The notes: a model not told the origin generated them from the sequence alone. Positions 1 through 10,349 are shown, counted from the first letter of the stretch. The stretch is 64,000 bases of DNA from Yersinia massiliensis (GCF_003048255.1 NZ_CP028487.1:3472001-3536000), one strand, 5' to 3'. Program-made: numbers and translations.

Positions 1-1
1 C

Positions 2-931
2 GTAGAGGCTAACATGCAACTCATGGATACAGGGACATCGGCAAGGCTTGTTGATCGCATCAATAACATTGCTGTTGTCACCGTATCAGATTGGGTCAAA
101 ACGTACACAACCACGCTAAGCAAGAGGGGATTAAAAAGCAAAACACTCCTTGGATATCACAGCAGATTGAATGTTATCGACGATTTATTCTCCACAAGGC
201 CGATCGATAGCATTAGCACCAAAGATGTTGCAACACTTCTTAACGATTACACGAATAATGGAAAGGCCGCTTCTGCTAAATTGATGCGGTCATTTCTTAC
301 TGATTTTTTCAGGGAAGCAATATCGGAGGGAGTTATTGATACCAACCCCGTCGACGCAACCAAAAACCCAAAAATAGAAGTGAGACGAGCGCGGTTATCA
401 CTAGATAATTTCCTAGCCATCAGAGCGGCGGCGAGAGACATGCCAAGTTGGGTTGTCGATAGCATGGACCTAGCAATAGTAACAGGACAGCGGGTCGGCG
501 ATGTGCGCCAAATGAAGTGGACTGATATCAAGGATGATAAATTGTTTATTGAGCAAGAAAAGACGGGGATGAGGATCGTCATTCCATTTGATGTTAAGCT
601 AGATACCCTTTCGCTGTCTTTGCGTGATATTATCTCGCGCTGCGAAAATCGGCCGATCAAAGGTGAGACGATAATTTCATCTGAAAAGGGCGAGGCATTT
701 GCAGATAAAACGCTAACTAAGCGATTTGCCAGAGCTAGAGATTTAGCAAACATTACTTGGGAAGGCGTCAATCCACCTCCGTTTCATGAGATAAGGAGCC
801 TAGCTTCTAGACTCTACGAAAAGGAAAAGGGAGAGGCTTTCTCTCAAAAAATCCTCGGACATAAATCCGCACAAACAACCGATAAATATCGTGATGTTCG
901 TGGGAGTGAATGGATCGAGATAGAAGTGTAG
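2..931 (+). CDS. int: Lambda-type prophage integrase, 5' partial
   Basis: Tyrosine recombinase that would integrate and excise a temperate phage. The frame is open to the window edge, and by comparison with lambda Int the Met at 14 is internal, so roughly 40-50 N-terminal residues (arm-type DNA-binding domain) lie outside. Counting from that Met, a core-binding domain spans about 25-125 (with GKAASAKLMRS as in lambda Int) and the catalytic domain about 130-305. The full catalytic set is visible: Arg160 (TGQRVGD), Lys183 (EKTGM), His258 and Arg261 (FHEIRS), His283 (LGHKS) and nucleophile Tyr292 (DKYRD). The gene is intact at its 3' end and stops 74 bases before rsfS. In lambda the int 3' end faces attP, so this orientation puts the attachment site in that gap. 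Confidence 0.93.
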   Translation, partial: VEANMQLMDTGTSARLVDRINNIAVVTVSDWVKTYTTTLSKRGLKSKTLLGYHSRLNVIDDLFSTRPIDSISTKDVATLLNDYTNNGKAASAKLMRSFLTDFFREAISEGVIDTNPVDATKNPKIEVRRARLSLDNFLAIRAAARDMPSWVVDSMDLAIVTGQRVGDVRQMKWTDIKDDKLFIEQEKTGMRIVIPFDVKLDTLSLSLRDIISRCENRPIKGETIISSEKGEAFADKTLTKRFARARDLANITWEGVNPPPFHEIRSLASRLYEKEKGEAFSQKILGHKSAQTTDKYRDVRGSEWIEIEV

Positions 932-1005
932 TGAACGAATTTCGAATAATTTCGACCTGCACAGTGTAACCAACTGATTAAATTAGAAAAAATTAAGGGG
1001 AACCT
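932..1005. other. Probable prophage/chromosome junction (att region)
   Basis: This is the gap between the int stop codon and the rsfS start. In most enterobacteria nadD lies directly upstream of rsfS; here a phage integrase sits there instead. The attachment core should therefore lie in this gap, but its exact bases cannot be set because the other prophage end is outside the window. The rsfS ribosome-binding site AAGGGG (995-1000) is at the chromosome side. Confidence 0.4.
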
Positions 1006-1323
1006 TTGCAAGGTAAAGCGCTCCAAGCATTTGTTATCGACAAGCTCGATGATTTGAAAGGCCAAGATATTATCGCTCTGGATGTTCAAGGCAAGTCCAG
1101 CATCACTGATTGCATGATCATTTGTACGGGTACTTCGACTCGCCATGTGATGGCGCTGGCAGACAATCTAGTTCAAGAATCACGCATGGCTGGCATGATC
1201 CCGTTAGGGGTCGAAGGTCAAGGTGTCTCTGACTGGGTTGTGGTCGATTTGGGCGAAGTCATTGTCCATGTAATGCAAGAAGAGAGCCGCCGTTTATATG
1301 AACTGGAAAAACTCTGGAGCTAA
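1006..1323 (+). CDS. rsfS: Ribosomal silencing factor RsfS
   Basis: RsfS binds ribosomal protein uL14 and blocks subunit joining in stationary phase or starvation. The 105 residues equal the E. coli length and the sequence is nearly collinear (MQGKALQ start, [14 protein letters not shown], ending YELEKLWS). It starts with TTG, preceded by AAGGGG with a 5-base spacer; no ATG fits the conserved N-terminus. The stop is 3 bases before the GTG of rlmH, so the two are translated as an operon. The integrase immediately upstream has separated it from its usual upstream neighbour nadD, so its promoter may now be phage-derived or at the junction. Confidence 0.97.
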   Translation: MQGKALQAFVIDKLDDLKGQDIIALDVQGKSSITDCMIICTGTSTRHVMALADNLVQESRMAGMIPLGVEGQGVSDWVVVDLGEVIVHVMQEESRRLYELEKLWS

Positions 1324-1326
1324 ACG

Positions 1327-1797
1327 GTGAAACTGCAACTGGTAGCCGTCGGCACTAAAATGCCAGACTGGGTGCAGACAGGTTTTATCGATTACCTGCG
1401 CCGCTTTCCCAAAGACATGCCTTTCGAGCTGGTAGAAATCCCAGCAGGTAAACGGGGCAAGAATGCGGATATCAAACGCATTTTGGAAAAAGAAGGCGAG
1501 CTAATGTTGGCTGCAGTGGGCAAGAATAATCGCATTGTCACACTGGATATCCCAGGTACAACCTGGGAGACACCACAATTAGCCCAGCAATTAGAGCGCT
1601 GGAAGCAGGATGGCCGTGATGTCAGTTTGCTGATTGGCGGGCCGGAAGGGTTAGCTCCGGCCTGTAAAGCTGCGGCAGAGCAGAGCTGGTCGCTCTCTCC
1701 GCTGACGCTGCCTCACCCTTTAGTGCGTGTCTTAGTGGCTGAGAGCCTCTATCGCGCCTGGAGTATTACGACCAATCACCCTTATCACCGGGAATAA
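1327..1797 (+). CDS. rlmH: 23S rRNA pseudouridine-1915 N3-methyltransferase RlmH
   Basis: SPOUT-class methyltransferase that methylates pseudouridine 1915 in helix 69 of 23S rRNA on assembled 70S ribosomes, using S-adenosylmethionine. It has 156 residues against 155 in E. coli. The knotted SAM-binding core is visible as LLIGGPEGL and [24 protein letters not shown], and the protein ends in the conserved NHPYHRE. It uses a GTG start 3 bases after the rsfS stop. It is the second gene of the rsfS-rlmH-mrdA-mrdB-rlpA cluster. Confidence 0.97.
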   Translation: MKLQLVAVGTKMPDWVQTGFIDYLRRFPKDMPFELVEIPAGKRGKNADIKRILEKEGELMLAAVGKNNRIVTLDIPGTTWETPQLAQQLERWKQDGRDVSLLIGGPEGLAPACKAAAEQSWSLSPLTLPHPLVRVLVAESLYRAWSITTNHPYHRE

Positions 1798-1889
1798 GCG
1801 GGCGATGAACCTGAGTATAGTGATGACGTTATGTGACATGCCGGTGTTAGATAAAATGCTGGTTTTGGGCAAAATGAAGTAGCAGCGGA

Positions 1890-3785
1890 ATGAAAAAAGA
1901 ACCTAACTCTTTTCGCGACTATTCGGCTGAGTCGGCCTTGTTTGTCCGCCGCGCCTTGGTGGCTTTTCTCGGTATCTTGCTGCTAAGCGGGATATTGGTC
2001 GCCAACATGTACAATTTGCAGATAGTGCGCTTCGAAGACTATCGCACCCGTTCCAATGAAAACCGCATCAAGCTGGTCCCTATTGCCCCGAGCCGTGGCA
2101 TGATTTTTGACCGTAATGGCACTCCATTGGCAATGAACCGGACCATTTATCAGTTAGAACTGATGCCGGAAAAAATCGAAGACCTCCCCGCCACGCTCAA
2201 TGCACTACGCCCAATAGTGGATCTGACGGATGAGGATATCGCCAATTTTGAAAAAGAGCGTAAGCGCTCACGTCGTTTTACCTCGATTGCAGTGAAAACC
2301 CCGCTGACTGAAGTTCAAGTCGCTCGCTTTGCTGTTAACCAATTCCGTTTCCCCGGCATTGAAGTCAAAGGCTATCAGCGCCGCTACTACCCGTATGGCT
2401 CTGCCCTCACCCACGTTATTGGCTATGTTTCCAAAATTAACGATAAGGATGTCGAACGGTTGGATAAAGAAGGCATTCTTGCTAACTATGCCGCCACCCA
2501 CGATATCGGTAAGCTTGGCATTGAGCGTTACTATGAATCCGTATTGCACGGGAAGACGGGTTATGAAGAAGTTGAAGTTAATAACCGTGGTCGGGTGATT
2601 CGTCAGTTGCATGAGCAACCGCCACAAGCGGGTAAAGACATCTATCTGACGCTCGACTTGCATCTGCAAACCTACATTGAAAAATTACTTACCGGAAGCC
2701 GCGCTGCTGTTGTGGTGACTGATCCGCGTACTGGCGGCATTTTGGCCTTAGTCTCCAATCCCAGCTATGACCCGAATCTATTCGTCGATGGTATTAGCAA
2801 CAAAGATTACCAAGGGTTGCTGAACGACCCTAACCGCCCACTGATTAACCGTGCGACTCAAGGTGTTTATCCTCCGGCTTCAACGGTAAAACCTTATATT
2901 GCTGTTTCTGCGCTAAGTGCAGGGGTTATCAATAAAAACACAAGTCTGTTTGACCCTGGTTGGTGGCAGCTACCGGGTTCGGAAAAACGTTTCCGTGACT
3001 GGAAAAAGTGGGGTCATGGTCGGTTGAATGTCACGAAAGCATTAGAGGAATCAGCGGATACCTTCTTCTATCAAGTCGCTTATGATATGGGGATTGACCG
3101 TTTATCTGCGTGGATGACCAAGTTCGGTTACGGCGAATACACTGGCATTGATTTATCCGAAGAGCGTGCCGGTTTGATGCCGACACGTGAATGGAAACAA
3201 AAACGTCATAAAAAGCCTTGGTATCAAGGGGATACCATTCCAGTGGGAATCGGTCAAGGATATTGGACAGCGACCCCAATCCAGATGGCAAAAGCCTTAA
3301 TGACGCTCATTAATGATGGGGCCGTGAAAACACCTCATTTGCTGCAAAGTACCCGTATTGACGGCCAATTGGTCCCTTATACACAAGAGGACACCACGCA
3401 GATTGGTGATATCCATTCCGGCTATTGGGAGATCGCCAAAGACGGTATGTTTGGTGTTGCCAACCGCGCAAATGGTACTGGCCGTAAGTATTTTGAAGGC
3501 ACGCCTTACAAAGCGGCAGCAAAATCAGGCACGGCACAGGTTTACAGTTATGAAACCTACAATGCGCACAAAGTCGCAGAGCACTTACGTGACCATAAAT
3601 TAATGGTGGCCTTCGCCCCTTACGAAAACCCGACAGTATCTGTTGCGATGATCTTGGAAAATGGCGGTGCAGGGCCAGCAGTAGGGACCATTACTCGCCA
3701 AATCCTCGACCACATCTTGCTAGGGGATAACAATACTGAATTACCGGATGCAGCCCCGCTTCCTCCGGGTGTTGAAGCAGATTAG
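1890..3785 (+). CDS. mrdA: Peptidoglycan transpeptidase PBP2
   Basis: Monofunctional class B penicillin-binding protein, the elongasome DD-transpeptidase that cross-links side-wall peptidoglycan with RodA. It has 631 residues (E. coli 633), with one N-terminal membrane anchor at about 20-42, a pedestal region with IAPSRGMIFDRNG, and a C-terminal transpeptidase domain. Catalytic motifs are Ser331-x-x-Lys334 (PPASTVKP), SAD in EESADTFFYQ, and KSGTAQ near residue 545. It lies 92 bases after rlmH and 22 bases before mrdB. Confidence 0.97.
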   Translation: MKKEPNSFRDYSAESALFVRRALVAFLGILLLSGILVANMYNLQIVRFEDYRTRSNENRIKLVPIAPSRGMIFDRNGTPLAMNRTIYQLELMPEKIEDLPATLNALRPIVDLTDEDIANFEKERKRSRRFTSIAVKTPLTEVQVARFAVNQFRFPGIEVKGYQRRYYPYGSALTHVIGYVSKINDKDVERLDKEGILANYAATHDIGKLGIERYYESVLHGKTGYEEVEVNNRGRVIRQLHEQPPQAGKDIYLTLDLHLQTYIEKLLTGSRAAVVVTDPRTGGILALVSNPSYDPNLFVDGISNKDYQGLLNDPNRPLINRATQGVYPPASTVKPYIAVSALSAGVINKNTSLFDPGWWQLPGSEKRFRDWKKWGHGRLNVTKALEESADTFFYQVAYDMGIDRLSAWMTKFGYGEYTGIDLSEERAGLMPTREWKQKRHKKPWYQGDTIPVGIGQGYWTATPIQMAKALMTLINDGAVKTPHLLQSTRIDGQLVPYTQEDTTQIGDIHSGYWEIAKDGMFGVANRANGTGRKYFEGTPYKAAAKSGTAQVYSYETYNAHKVAEHLRDHKLMVAFAPYENPTVSVAMILENGGAGPAVGTITRQILDHILLGDNNTELPDAAPLPPGVEAD

Positions 3786-3807
3786 CTGAAGTGGATTAAG
3801 GTAACTC

Positions 3808-4920
3808 ATGACTGATAATCAACAAAAAGGCTCTTTGTGGTACAAAATGCACATTGATCTGCCGTTTCTGATCATCGTACTGGCGCTGCTATCTTACAGC
3901 GCTTTCGTGATGTGGAGCGCAAGCGGGCAAGATATGGGCATGATGGAACGCAAAGTCGGCCAAATTGCCATGGGTCTGGTAGTCATGTTGGTGATGGCAC
4001 AGATACCACCACGCGTCTATGAAAGCTGGGCACCTTACCTCTATTTTGTTTGCGTCATCTTACTGATCTTAGTTGACGCTTTTGGTCAAATCAGTAAAGG
4101 CGCACAACGCTGGTTAGATTTGGGCTTTATCCGTTTCCAACCATCTGAAATTGCTAAAATTGCAGTGCCATTGATGGTAGCGCGGTTTATGAACCGCGAC
4201 GTCTGCCCCCCCTCATTGAAAAATACCGGTATCGCGCTAATTTTAATCTTTCTGCCGACGTTACTGGTGGCTGCTCAGCCGGATCTTGGCACATCCATTC
4301 TAGTCGCTGCGTCTGGGCTGTTTGTCCTGTTCCTGTCGGGGATGAGTTGGCGCTTAATCGCTATTGCGGCTGTCTTGCTCGCGGCGTTTATTCCTATTTT
4401 GTGGTTCTTCCTGATGCACGGTTACCAGCGTGATCGCGTAATGATGTTGCTAGACCCAGAAAGCGATCCACTTGGTGCGGGTTATCATATTATTCAGTCT
4501 AAAATTGCGATTGGTTCAGGTGGGTTATCGGGCAAAGGCTGGCTACATGGCACACAATCGCAGCTCGAATTCTTACCGGAACGCCATACTGACTTCATCT
4601 TTGCTGTACTGGCAGAAGAATTGGGCTTAATTGGCGTTTTGATACTTTTAGCCCTCTATCTGTGCTTGATTATGCGCGGGTTGGTGATTGCCGCTCATGC
4701 ACAAACCACTTTTGGTCGAGTCATGGTTGGGGCCCTGATGTTGATCCTCTTTGTCTATGTGTTTGTTAACATAGGTATGGTCAGTGGCATTTTACCTGTG
4801 GTTGGCGTACCTTTGCCTTTGGTCAGCTACGGAGGCTCGGCGCTGATAGTTCTGATGGCCGGGTTTGGTATCGTGATGTCGATACATACTCATCGAAAAA
4901 TGTTATCCAAGAATTTATAG
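3808..4920 (+). CDS. mrdB: SEDS peptidoglycan glycosyltransferase RodA
   Basis: Integral membrane glycosyltransferase of the SEDS family that polymerises lipid II for lateral wall growth in complex with PBP2. The 370 residues equal the E. coli length. About ten membrane segments are visible, with the family signatures [25 protein letters not shown] and the C-terminal [13 protein letters not shown]. It follows mrdA closely and precedes rlpA by 9 bases, so the group is co-transcribed. Confidence 0.97.
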   Translation: MTDNQQKGSLWYKMHIDLPFLIIVLALLSYSAFVMWSASGQDMGMMERKVGQIAMGLVVMLVMAQIPPRVYESWAPYLYFVCVILLILVDAFGQISKGAQRWLDLGFIRFQPSEIAKIAVPLMVARFMNRDVCPPSLKNTGIALILIFLPTLLVAAQPDLGTSILVAASGLFVLFLSGMSWRLIAIAAVLLAAFIPILWFFLMHGYQRDRVMMLLDPESDPLGAGYHIIQSKIAIGSGGLSGKGWLHGTQSQLEFLPERHTDFIFAVLAEELGLIGVLILLALYLCLIMRGLVIAAHAQTTFGRVMVGALMLILFVYVFVNIGMVSGILPVVGVPLPLVSYGGSALIVLMAGFGIVMSIHTHRKMLSKNL

Positions 4921-4929
4921 AGGTGAGCA

Positions 4930-6006
4930 ATGCGTAAGGAATGGCTTTGGATTGGCATCGCAGGTGTGCTGTTATCGGCATGTACCAGTCAGCCTCCGGC
5001 ACCCCAGCAACAAGTTCAGCAGACATACAATGGTCCGGTTGAAGAGATAGGCGGGGCTGAACCGCGCTACGAACCTTTTAATCCTAATTTTAATCAGGAT
5101 TATAAAGTGAATGGCCAATCCTACAGCATCGTTAAGGACCCGCAGAATTTTACCCAAACTGGTCTGGCGGCATGGTATGGCGAAGAAGCGAATGGCAACA
5201 CAACGGCGACCGGTGAGATTTTCGATCCTAATGCCTTAACTGCCGCGCACCCAACGCTACCCATTCCCAGCTATGTTCGGGTGACTAACATTAGTAATGG
5301 TCGCCAAATAGTCGTGAGAGTGAATGACCGCGGCCCCTATACGCCAGGCCGTGTCATTGATCTGTCTAAAGCCGCTGCTGACCGCCTGAATATCTCGAAT
5401 AACACCAAGGTGAAGATTGATTTTATCAATGTGGCACCTGATGGCTCGCTGTCTGGCCCCGGTATGGTCGGCACCACTATCGCGAAGCAAAGCTATGCAT
5501 TACCCAGCCGGCCGGATTTAGGTTCCAGCGGGATGGGGACACCAATACAGCAGGATGCACCGGCAGTGAGCGCCCCTGTACGCCCGATCGATAACAGCCA
5601 TTTGTCAGGTGCTGACGCCACGCAACCTGTCGCGCCGCAAAGCAGCGGCTTCTTGCGCGCATCTACTCCAGTCCCCGCTGGTGTGCTGGAAGGTTCAGAG
5701 CCCGCAGCAGTCAGCCCGCCAGTGGTTACTAATCCTGGCCCCGTGACATCTTCTGTACCATCAACGAGTGCAGCAGCGTCGGGCAGCTATGTCGTTCAGG
5801 TTGGTGCGTTGAGCGATGCTCAGCGGGCACAAACTTGGCAACAAAGCCTAAGCCAACGCTTCGGTGTACCGGGCAAAGTCACCACCAATGGTAGCGTTCA
5901 CCGTGTTCAACTTGGGCCATTTAGTAGCCGTCAACAGGCCACAGAGTTACAACAGCGCTTGTCGAATGAAGCGCAGCAGCAGTCATTTGTCGTCGCTGCA
6001 CCTTAA
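4930..6006 (+). CDS. rlpA: Septal-ring lipoprotein RlpA
   Basis: Outer-membrane lipoprotein with a double-psi beta-barrel lytic transglycosylase-type domain and a C-terminal SPOR domain that binds denuded glycan at the septum. The lipobox is LLSA-C18. The barrel domain covers about 75-165 (GLAAWYGEEANGNTTATGE, RVNDRGPYTPGRVIDLS), followed by a low-complexity Pro/Ser/Ala linker (about 190-285) and the SPOR domain (SYVVQVGALSDAQRA to VVAAP). The Asp in VNDRGPY is retained. It is the last gene of the mrd cluster; 198 bases then separate it from dacA. Confidence 0.95.
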   Translation: MRKEWLWIGIAGVLLSACTSQPPAPQQQVQQTYNGPVEEIGGAEPRYEPFNPNFNQDYKVNGQSYSIVKDPQNFTQTGLAAWYGEEANGNTTATGEIFDPNALTAAHPTLPIPSYVRVTNISNGRQIVVRVNDRGPYTPGRVIDLSKAAADRLNISNNTKVKIDFINVAPDGSLSGPGMVGTTIAKQSYALPSRPDLGSSGMGTPIQQDAPAVSAPVRPIDNSHLSGADATQPVAPQSSGFLRASTPVPAGVLEGSEPAAVSPPVVTNPGPVTSSVPSTSAAASGSYVVQVGALSDAQRAQTWQQSLSQRFGVPGKVTTNGSVHRVQLGPFSSRQQATELQQRLSNEAQQQSFVVAAP

Positions 6007-6051
6007 ACGGTACATACCTTGTAGCAATTTAAGGTCACTCCAATTCAGAAA

Positions 6052-6085
6052 ACCGTAACTCGCTGCGTAAGCAGGATGTTACGGT
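6052..6085 (+). repeat. Inverted repeat downstream of rlpA
   Basis: ACCGTAAC (6052-6059) pairs with GTTACGGT (6078-6085) around an 18-base loop. It lies between rlpA and dacA. There is no T-run after it, so it is not a clear intrinsic terminator; it may protect the rlpA mRNA end or act at the dacA promoter. Confidence 0.45.
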
Positions 6086-6204
6086 GAGCACATGATGGTA
6101 ACCGAGTGAATAATTTCACCGGTAAATATATAAACGCCACACAGGCATATACCTAAATAGTGTGGCATGTTCTTAACTCACTCACGGATGTTGTTGTCCT
6201 GATC

Positions 6205-7416
6205 ATGAAATATGTAACTAATTCTCGTTCTATCAAGAGCCTGGCGCTCGGCAGTATCATCGTTATGAGTGCAGCTTCAGCTGCAAACGCTGATGACGTC
6301 AATCTGAAAACCATGATCCCTGGCGTGCCACAGATCGATGCAGAAGCTTATATTCTGATCGATTACAACTCCGGCAAAGTATTGGCAGAAATGAATGCTG
6401 ATGCACGCCGCAATCCTGCTAGCTTGACCAAAATGATGACCAGCTATGTTATCGGTCAGGCAATTAAAGCGGGTAAGATCGGGCCGGAAGATATGGTGAC
6501 CGTGGGTAAAGACGCTTGGGCGACCGGTAATCCTGAATTCCAAGGCTCCTCGTTGATGTTCTTGAAGCCCGGTGATCGTGTTCCAGTCTCTAAACTGACC
6601 CGAGGTATCAATCTGCAATCAGGTAATGATGCTTGTGTTGCAATGGCTGATTACGTGGCGGGTAGCCAAGACTCATTCGTTAACCTGATGAATAACTACG
6701 TGAACGCATTGGGTTTGCAAAACACACATTTCAAAACCGTTCATGGCTTAGATGCAGAGGGACAATTCAGTTCTGCTCGAGATATGGCGCTTATTGGTCA
6801 AGCGCTGATTCGTGATGTGCCTGATGAGTATGCCATCTACAAAGAGAAAGAATTCACTTTCAACAATATCCGCCAGATGAACCGTAACGGCTTGCTGTGG
6901 GATACCAGTTTAAACGTTGATGGTATTAAGACCGGTCATACCTCTTCTGCTGGCTATAATCTGGTAGCTTCGGCTACTGATGGTCAAATGCGTTTGATTT
7001 CAGCGGTATTAGGTGGTCGCACCTATAAAGGCCGTGAAACCGAAAGTAAAAAACTGCTGACTTGGGGCTTCCGTTTCTTTGAAACTGTCGCGCCATTGAA
7101 AGTCGGTAAAGAGTTTGCCTCTGAGCCAGTGTGGTTCGGTGACAGCGATCGCGTGCAGTTAGGTGTTGATAAAGACGTTTTCCTAACCATTCCACGTGGC
7201 CGCATGAAAGATCTGAAAGCTAGCTATGTGTTGAATACACCAGAGATTCACGCACCGTTAGCGAAAAATCAGGTTGTTGGGATGATTAACTTCCAGTTAG
7301 ATGGCAAAACTATCGACCAACGCCCTCTAGTGGTGATGAACGAAGTTAAAGAAGGCGGTATCTTCAGCCGCATGGTGGATTACATCAAACTGATGTTCCA
7401 TCGCTGGTTTGGTTAA
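6205..7416 (+). CDS. dacA: D-alanyl-D-alanine carboxypeptidase PBP5
   Basis: Low-molecular-weight PBP that trims the terminal D-Ala from peptidoglycan pentapeptides in the periplasm. The ATG at 6205 gives 403 residues, exactly the E. coli length, and a 29-residue signal peptide ending ANA; an in-frame ATG at 6160 would add 15 unneeded residues. Motifs are Ser73-L-T-Lys76 (Ser44 of the mature protein), SGN in LQSGNDACV, and KTGH. The C-terminal amphipathic anchor ([11 protein letters not shown]) holds it to the inner membrane. It has its own intrinsic terminator at 7485-7515. Confidence 0.97.
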   Translation: MKYVTNSRSIKSLALGSIIVMSAASAANADDVNLKTMIPGVPQIDAEAYILIDYNSGKVLAEMNADARRNPASLTKMMTSYVIGQAIKAGKIGPEDMVTVGKDAWATGNPEFQGSSLMFLKPGDRVPVSKLTRGINLQSGNDACVAMADYVAGSQDSFVNLMNNYVNALGLQNTHFKTVHGLDAEGQFSSARDMALIGQALIRDVPDEYAIYKEKEFTFNNIRQMNRNGLLWDTSLNVDGIKTGHTSSAGYNLVASATDGQMRLISAVLGGRTYKGRETESKKLLTWGFRFFETVAPLKVGKEFASEPVWFGDSDRVQLGVDKDVFLTIPRGRMKDLKASYVLNTPEIHAPLAKNQVVGMINFQLDGKTIDQRPLVVMNEVKEGGIFSRMVDYIKLMFHRWFG

Positions 7417-7484
7417 TCGCCCGTACTGAAAAGTACCTGTGACTTGAAAACCAGAAAATTATCCCCACATTATAAATAATGTAA

Positions 7485-7515
7485 AACTCCCGCTCCGGCG
7501 GGAGTTATAATTTTG
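7485..7515 (+). terminator. dacA intrinsic terminator
   Basis: AACTCCCGC/GCGGGAGTT with a TCCG loop, followed by ATAATTTT. It lies 69 bases after the dacA stop and before ybeD. Confidence 0.85.
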
Positions 7516-7561
7516 TAGTCGGAGATATTTTATCATTCGACAACACAACCCAGGAGCGCAC

Positions 7562-7825
7562 ATGAAGACTAAACTGAACGAACTGCTTGAGTTCCCATGT
7601 TCTTTTACCTACAAGGTAATGGGCATTGCTGAACCTCAACTGGTTAGCCAAGTGGTTGAAGTGGTACAGCGCCATGCGCCGGGTGATTATTCTCCACAGG
7701 TAAAACCGAGCAGCAAAGGCAACTATCACTCCGTTTCCATTACCATCAATGCCACACACATTGATCAGGTAGAAACACTATATGAAGAGTTAGGCAATCT
7801 TGAACTAGTCCGAATGGTCTTGTAA
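7562..7825 (+). CDS. ybeD: YbeD, DUF493 small cytosolic protein
   Basis: The 87 residues equal the length of E. coli YbeD, a ferredoxin-like fold protein of the DUF493 family that resembles ACT-type regulatory domains. Its biochemical role is unproven; the persistent position between dacA and lipB suggests a link to the lipoate genes, but that is inference. CAGGAG lies upstream of the ATG. Conserved segments are [17 protein letters not shown] and [13 protein letters not shown]. An intrinsic terminator follows at 7873. Confidence 0.93.
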   Translation: MKTKLNELLEFPCSFTYKVMGIAEPQLVSQVVEVVQRHAPGDYSPQVKPSSKGNYHSVSITINATHIDQVETLYEELGNLELVRMVL

Positions 7826-7872
7826 TTGGCCCTTTTAACGCTAAGCAATATTGCTAATTGACTCCCATAATG

Positions 7873-7908
7873 GCCCGAACTGGTAATTAACATTTCGGGT
7901 CTTTTTTT
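7873..7908 (+). terminator. ybeD intrinsic terminator
   Basis: CCCGAA (7874-7879) pairs with TTCGGG (7894-7899), followed directly by TCTTTTTTT. The GC stem and T-run are typical of Rho-independent termination. Confidence 0.8.
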
Positions 7909-8076
7909 ACGCGTAAGTCATGGTAATGACGTCATTAAATCTGATAATTAGTCATTGAATCTCTTTTCATCCATCTCAAGTCCGTTTTTTTCAAGGCCAA
8001 ATTAGCGTTTTAAATGTCAAATTAGTAGCCCCACGCTATTGGGCTGGTATACTTGCGCCACCATTTCTGTAACCAG

Positions 8077-8763
8077 ATGATGCCTCGCTTGCAACAACAC
8101 AAGATCATTTTACGCCAGCTAGGGTTACAACCTTACGACCCCGTATCTCAAGCTATGCATAATTTTACTGAGTATCGTACCGATGCAACCGCAGATGAAA
8201 TTTGGCTGGTTGAGCATCAACGTGTCTTTACTCAAGGCCAAGCTGGAAAAGCTGAACATGTTCTGATGCCTGGAGATATTCCAGTTATCCAAAGCGATAG
8301 AGGCGGCCAAGTCACCTACCATGGCCCCGGTCAACAAGTCATGTATATCATGATTGACCTTAAACGCGCCAAAATGGGCGTGCGGCAATTAGTGACTGCC
8401 ATTGAGAATACGGTGATCCAGACGCTGGCAAAAGTTGGCATTGAATCACAAGCACGCCCAGATGCACCTGGGGTCTATGTCGGCCAGCAAAAAATATGCT
8501 CATTGGGGCTACGTATCCGTCGAGGATGTTCGTTTCATGGCTTGGCGCTAAACATCGCCATGGATCTGGAACCTTTCCAGCGCATTAATCCGTGTGGCTA
8601 TGCTGGCATGCAAATGACTCAAGTCAGTGCATTGAAAACTGGCACATCCGTGACAGATATCCAACCAATATTAGTACGTGAGTTCATCCAGCAGCTCGGT
8701 TACCCAGAAGCCGAATTGCAACCTTGGCTATTAACCGATTATTTACCCTCCAGCACAGAATAG
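8077..8763 (+). CDS. lipB: Octanoyl-[ACP]:protein N-octanoyltransferase LipB
   Basis: Transfers octanoate from acyl carrier protein to a lysine of lipoyl domains, the first step of endogenous lipoate synthesis. The start is taken as ATG 8077 (228 aa; ATG 8080 is equally possible), giving the [17 protein letters not shown]-terminus; an upstream in-frame TTG at 8053 lacks a better ribosome-binding site. Catalytic residues of the Cys/Lys dyad are visible: Lys139 (GQQKICSLG) and Cys173 ([10 protein letters not shown]). [12 protein letters not shown] is the family signature. LipA follows in the same direction. Confidence 0.94.
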   Translation: MMPRLQQHKIILRQLGLQPYDPVSQAMHNFTEYRTDATADEIWLVEHQRVFTQGQAGKAEHVLMPGDIPVIQSDRGGQVTYHGPGQQVMYIMIDLKRAKMGVRQLVTAIENTVIQTLAKVGIESQARPDAPGVYVGQQKICSLGLRIRRGCSFHGLALNIAMDLEPFQRINPCGYAGMQMTQVSALKTGTSVTDIQPILVREFIQQLGYPEAELQPWLLTDYLPSSTE

Positions 8764-8938
8764 AACTCAACGCCACGATAGTGCCGAGAAAGAAGGAAAG
8801 ATTGGGGCTGATTGTGATAGGGCAAAGATGATATAATTTTTAAACAATTTTCAAATATTTTTTAACGTACGCCGCATCACGTTGAACTTAATGAAAAAAT
8901 CTCAAATTGAGAGATTCAGAACTGGAACCTGCACGATT

Positions 8939-9904
8939 ATGAGTAAACCGATTCAGATGGAACGCGGCGTAAAATACCGTGACGCAGATAAAATGGCGTT
9001 AATCCCGATTAAAACCGTGGTTACCGAACGTGAGGAGCTACTGCGTAAACCCGCATGGATGAAAATCAAGCTCCCTGCCGATTCCAGCCGCATTCAAGGC
9101 ATCAAAGCCGCAATGCGTAAAAACGGTCTGCATTCGGTTTGCGAAGAAGCTTCCTGCCCTAACTTGTCTGAGTGTTTCAACCACGGTACAGCGACGTTTA
9201 TGATCCTCGGGGCAATTTGTACTCGTCGTTGCCCATTCTGCGACGTGGCACATGGCCGCCCAGTCACACCGGATGCCAACGAGCCAGAAAAACTGGCGCA
9301 GACCATCCAAGATATGGGTCTACGCTATGTTGTTATCACCTCAGTTGACCGTGATGACCTGCGTGATGGTGGTGCCCAGCATTTTGCCGATTGTATTTCT
9401 GCCATACGTGCTAAAAATCCAACCATTAAAATTGAAACGCTGGTGCCTGATTTCCGTGGTCGTATGGATCGCGCATTAGATATTTTGACTGCCACACCAC
9501 CCGATGTGTTTAACCACAATCTAGAAAACGTTCCACGGGTCTATCGCCAAGTTCGCCCCGGCGCTAACTACGAATGGTCGCTTAAATTACTGGAACGCTT
9601 TAAAGAAGCTCACCCTGAAATCCCGACCAAGTCAGGCTTGATGGTCGGTTTGGGCGAAACCAATGCTGAAATCGTTGATGTGATGCGAGATTTACGCCGT
9701 CATGGCGTCACCATGCTAACGCTCGGTCAATACTTACAGCCTAGCCGCCACCATTTACCGGTACAGCGCTATGTCAGCCCCGAAGAATTTGACGAAATGA
9801 AAGCAGAAGCCATGGCAATGGGCTTTACCCATGCGGCCTGTGGCCCGTTTGTTCGCTCTTCTTACCATGCCGATCTGCAAGCGAAAGGATTAGAAGTAAA
9901 ATAA
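8939..9904 (+). CDS. lipA: Lipoyl synthase LipA
   Basis: Radical-SAM enzyme that inserts two sulfurs into octanoyl-lysine of E2 and H-protein domains. The start at 8939 (MSKPI) gives 321 residues, the E. coli length; the in-frame TTG at 8882 would add 19 non-conserved residues. The auxiliary cluster cysteines are Cys68, Cys73 and Cys79 ([12 protein letters not shown]), and the radical-SAM cluster is Cys94-x3-Cys98-x2-Cys101 (CTRRCPFC). The C-terminus has the conserved RSSYHAD serine. It acts after LipB and ends before a strong hairpin. Confidence 0.97.
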   Translation: MSKPIQMERGVKYRDADKMALIPIKTVVTEREELLRKPAWMKIKLPADSSRIQGIKAAMRKNGLHSVCEEASCPNLSECFNHGTATFMILGAICTRRCPFCDVAHGRPVTPDANEPEKLAQTIQDMGLRYVVITSVDRDDLRDGGAQHFADCISAIRAKNPTIKIETLVPDFRGRMDRALDILTATPPDVFNHNLENVPRVYRQVRPGANYEWSLKLLERFKEAHPEIPTKSGLMVGLGETNAEIVDVMRDLRRHGVTMLTLGQYLQPSRHHLPVQRYVSPEEFDEMKAEAMAMGFTHAACGPFVRSSYHADLQAKGLEVK

Positions 9905-9997
9905 GCTAAGCGGGTCTAACTGTTCATTTAGACCCAGCTTATCCATTCAGATCTAAATTAGCTGAAATAACTTATTACATCTTATGCAGCAGACAGC

Positions 9998-10033
9998 AAA
10001 AAAACGGATTTCCAATGGAGATCCGTTTTTTGT
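9998..10033. terminator. Bidirectional terminator between lipA and tatE
   Basis: AAAAACGGAT and ATCCGTTTTTT flank an 11-base loop, so the hairpin has a T-run on both strands. It can end lipA from the left and tatE from the right. Confidence 0.85.
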
Positions 10034-10127
10034 TATCAGCGACAATATCGTTGCTGATAATAGTCTTAACGAGTGCCAGATAATGCTGCCGTATAATTGG
10101 GTATCCCCTCAAATACAACTGCAATGA

Positions 10128-10349
10128 TCAGTCTTTATGCTCGATAGGCGGTGTCGTTTTCGTTTCAGTCGCAGCTTTGGACTCAGCAGTGGTATTTGCT
10201 GCTGGCGCATCATCATTCGCCATGGCTTTTTTGAAGCCTTTTAATGCAGCACCCAAATCTGCACCTAACGTGCGTAATTTGCTCGTGCCAAACAGCAACA
10301 CAATCAATACGCCAACGACCAACAATTTGGTAATACTGATACCTTCCAT
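10128..10349 (-). CDS. tatE: Twin-arginine translocase subunit TatE
   Basis: A TatA paralogue of the Tat system that exports folded proteins. It has 73 residues: a short N-terminal membrane helix (SITKLLVVGVLIVLLFGTSKL), the LRTLGADLGAALKGFKKAM amphipathic helix, and an Ala/Thr-rich charged tail. The position converging on lipA matches E. coli tatE rather than the tatABC operon. The tail is somewhat longer than in E. coli (67 aa). Confidence 0.93.
   Translation of the reverse strand: MEGISITKLLVVGVLIVLLFGTSKLRTLGADLGAALKGFKKAMANDDAPAANTTAESKAATETKTTPPIEHKD

Noticed and set aside
247..771. 174-codon open frame opposite the integrase
   Set aside because: It is antisense to an intact tyrosine recombinase with all catalytic residues; no ribosome-binding site or family resemblance.
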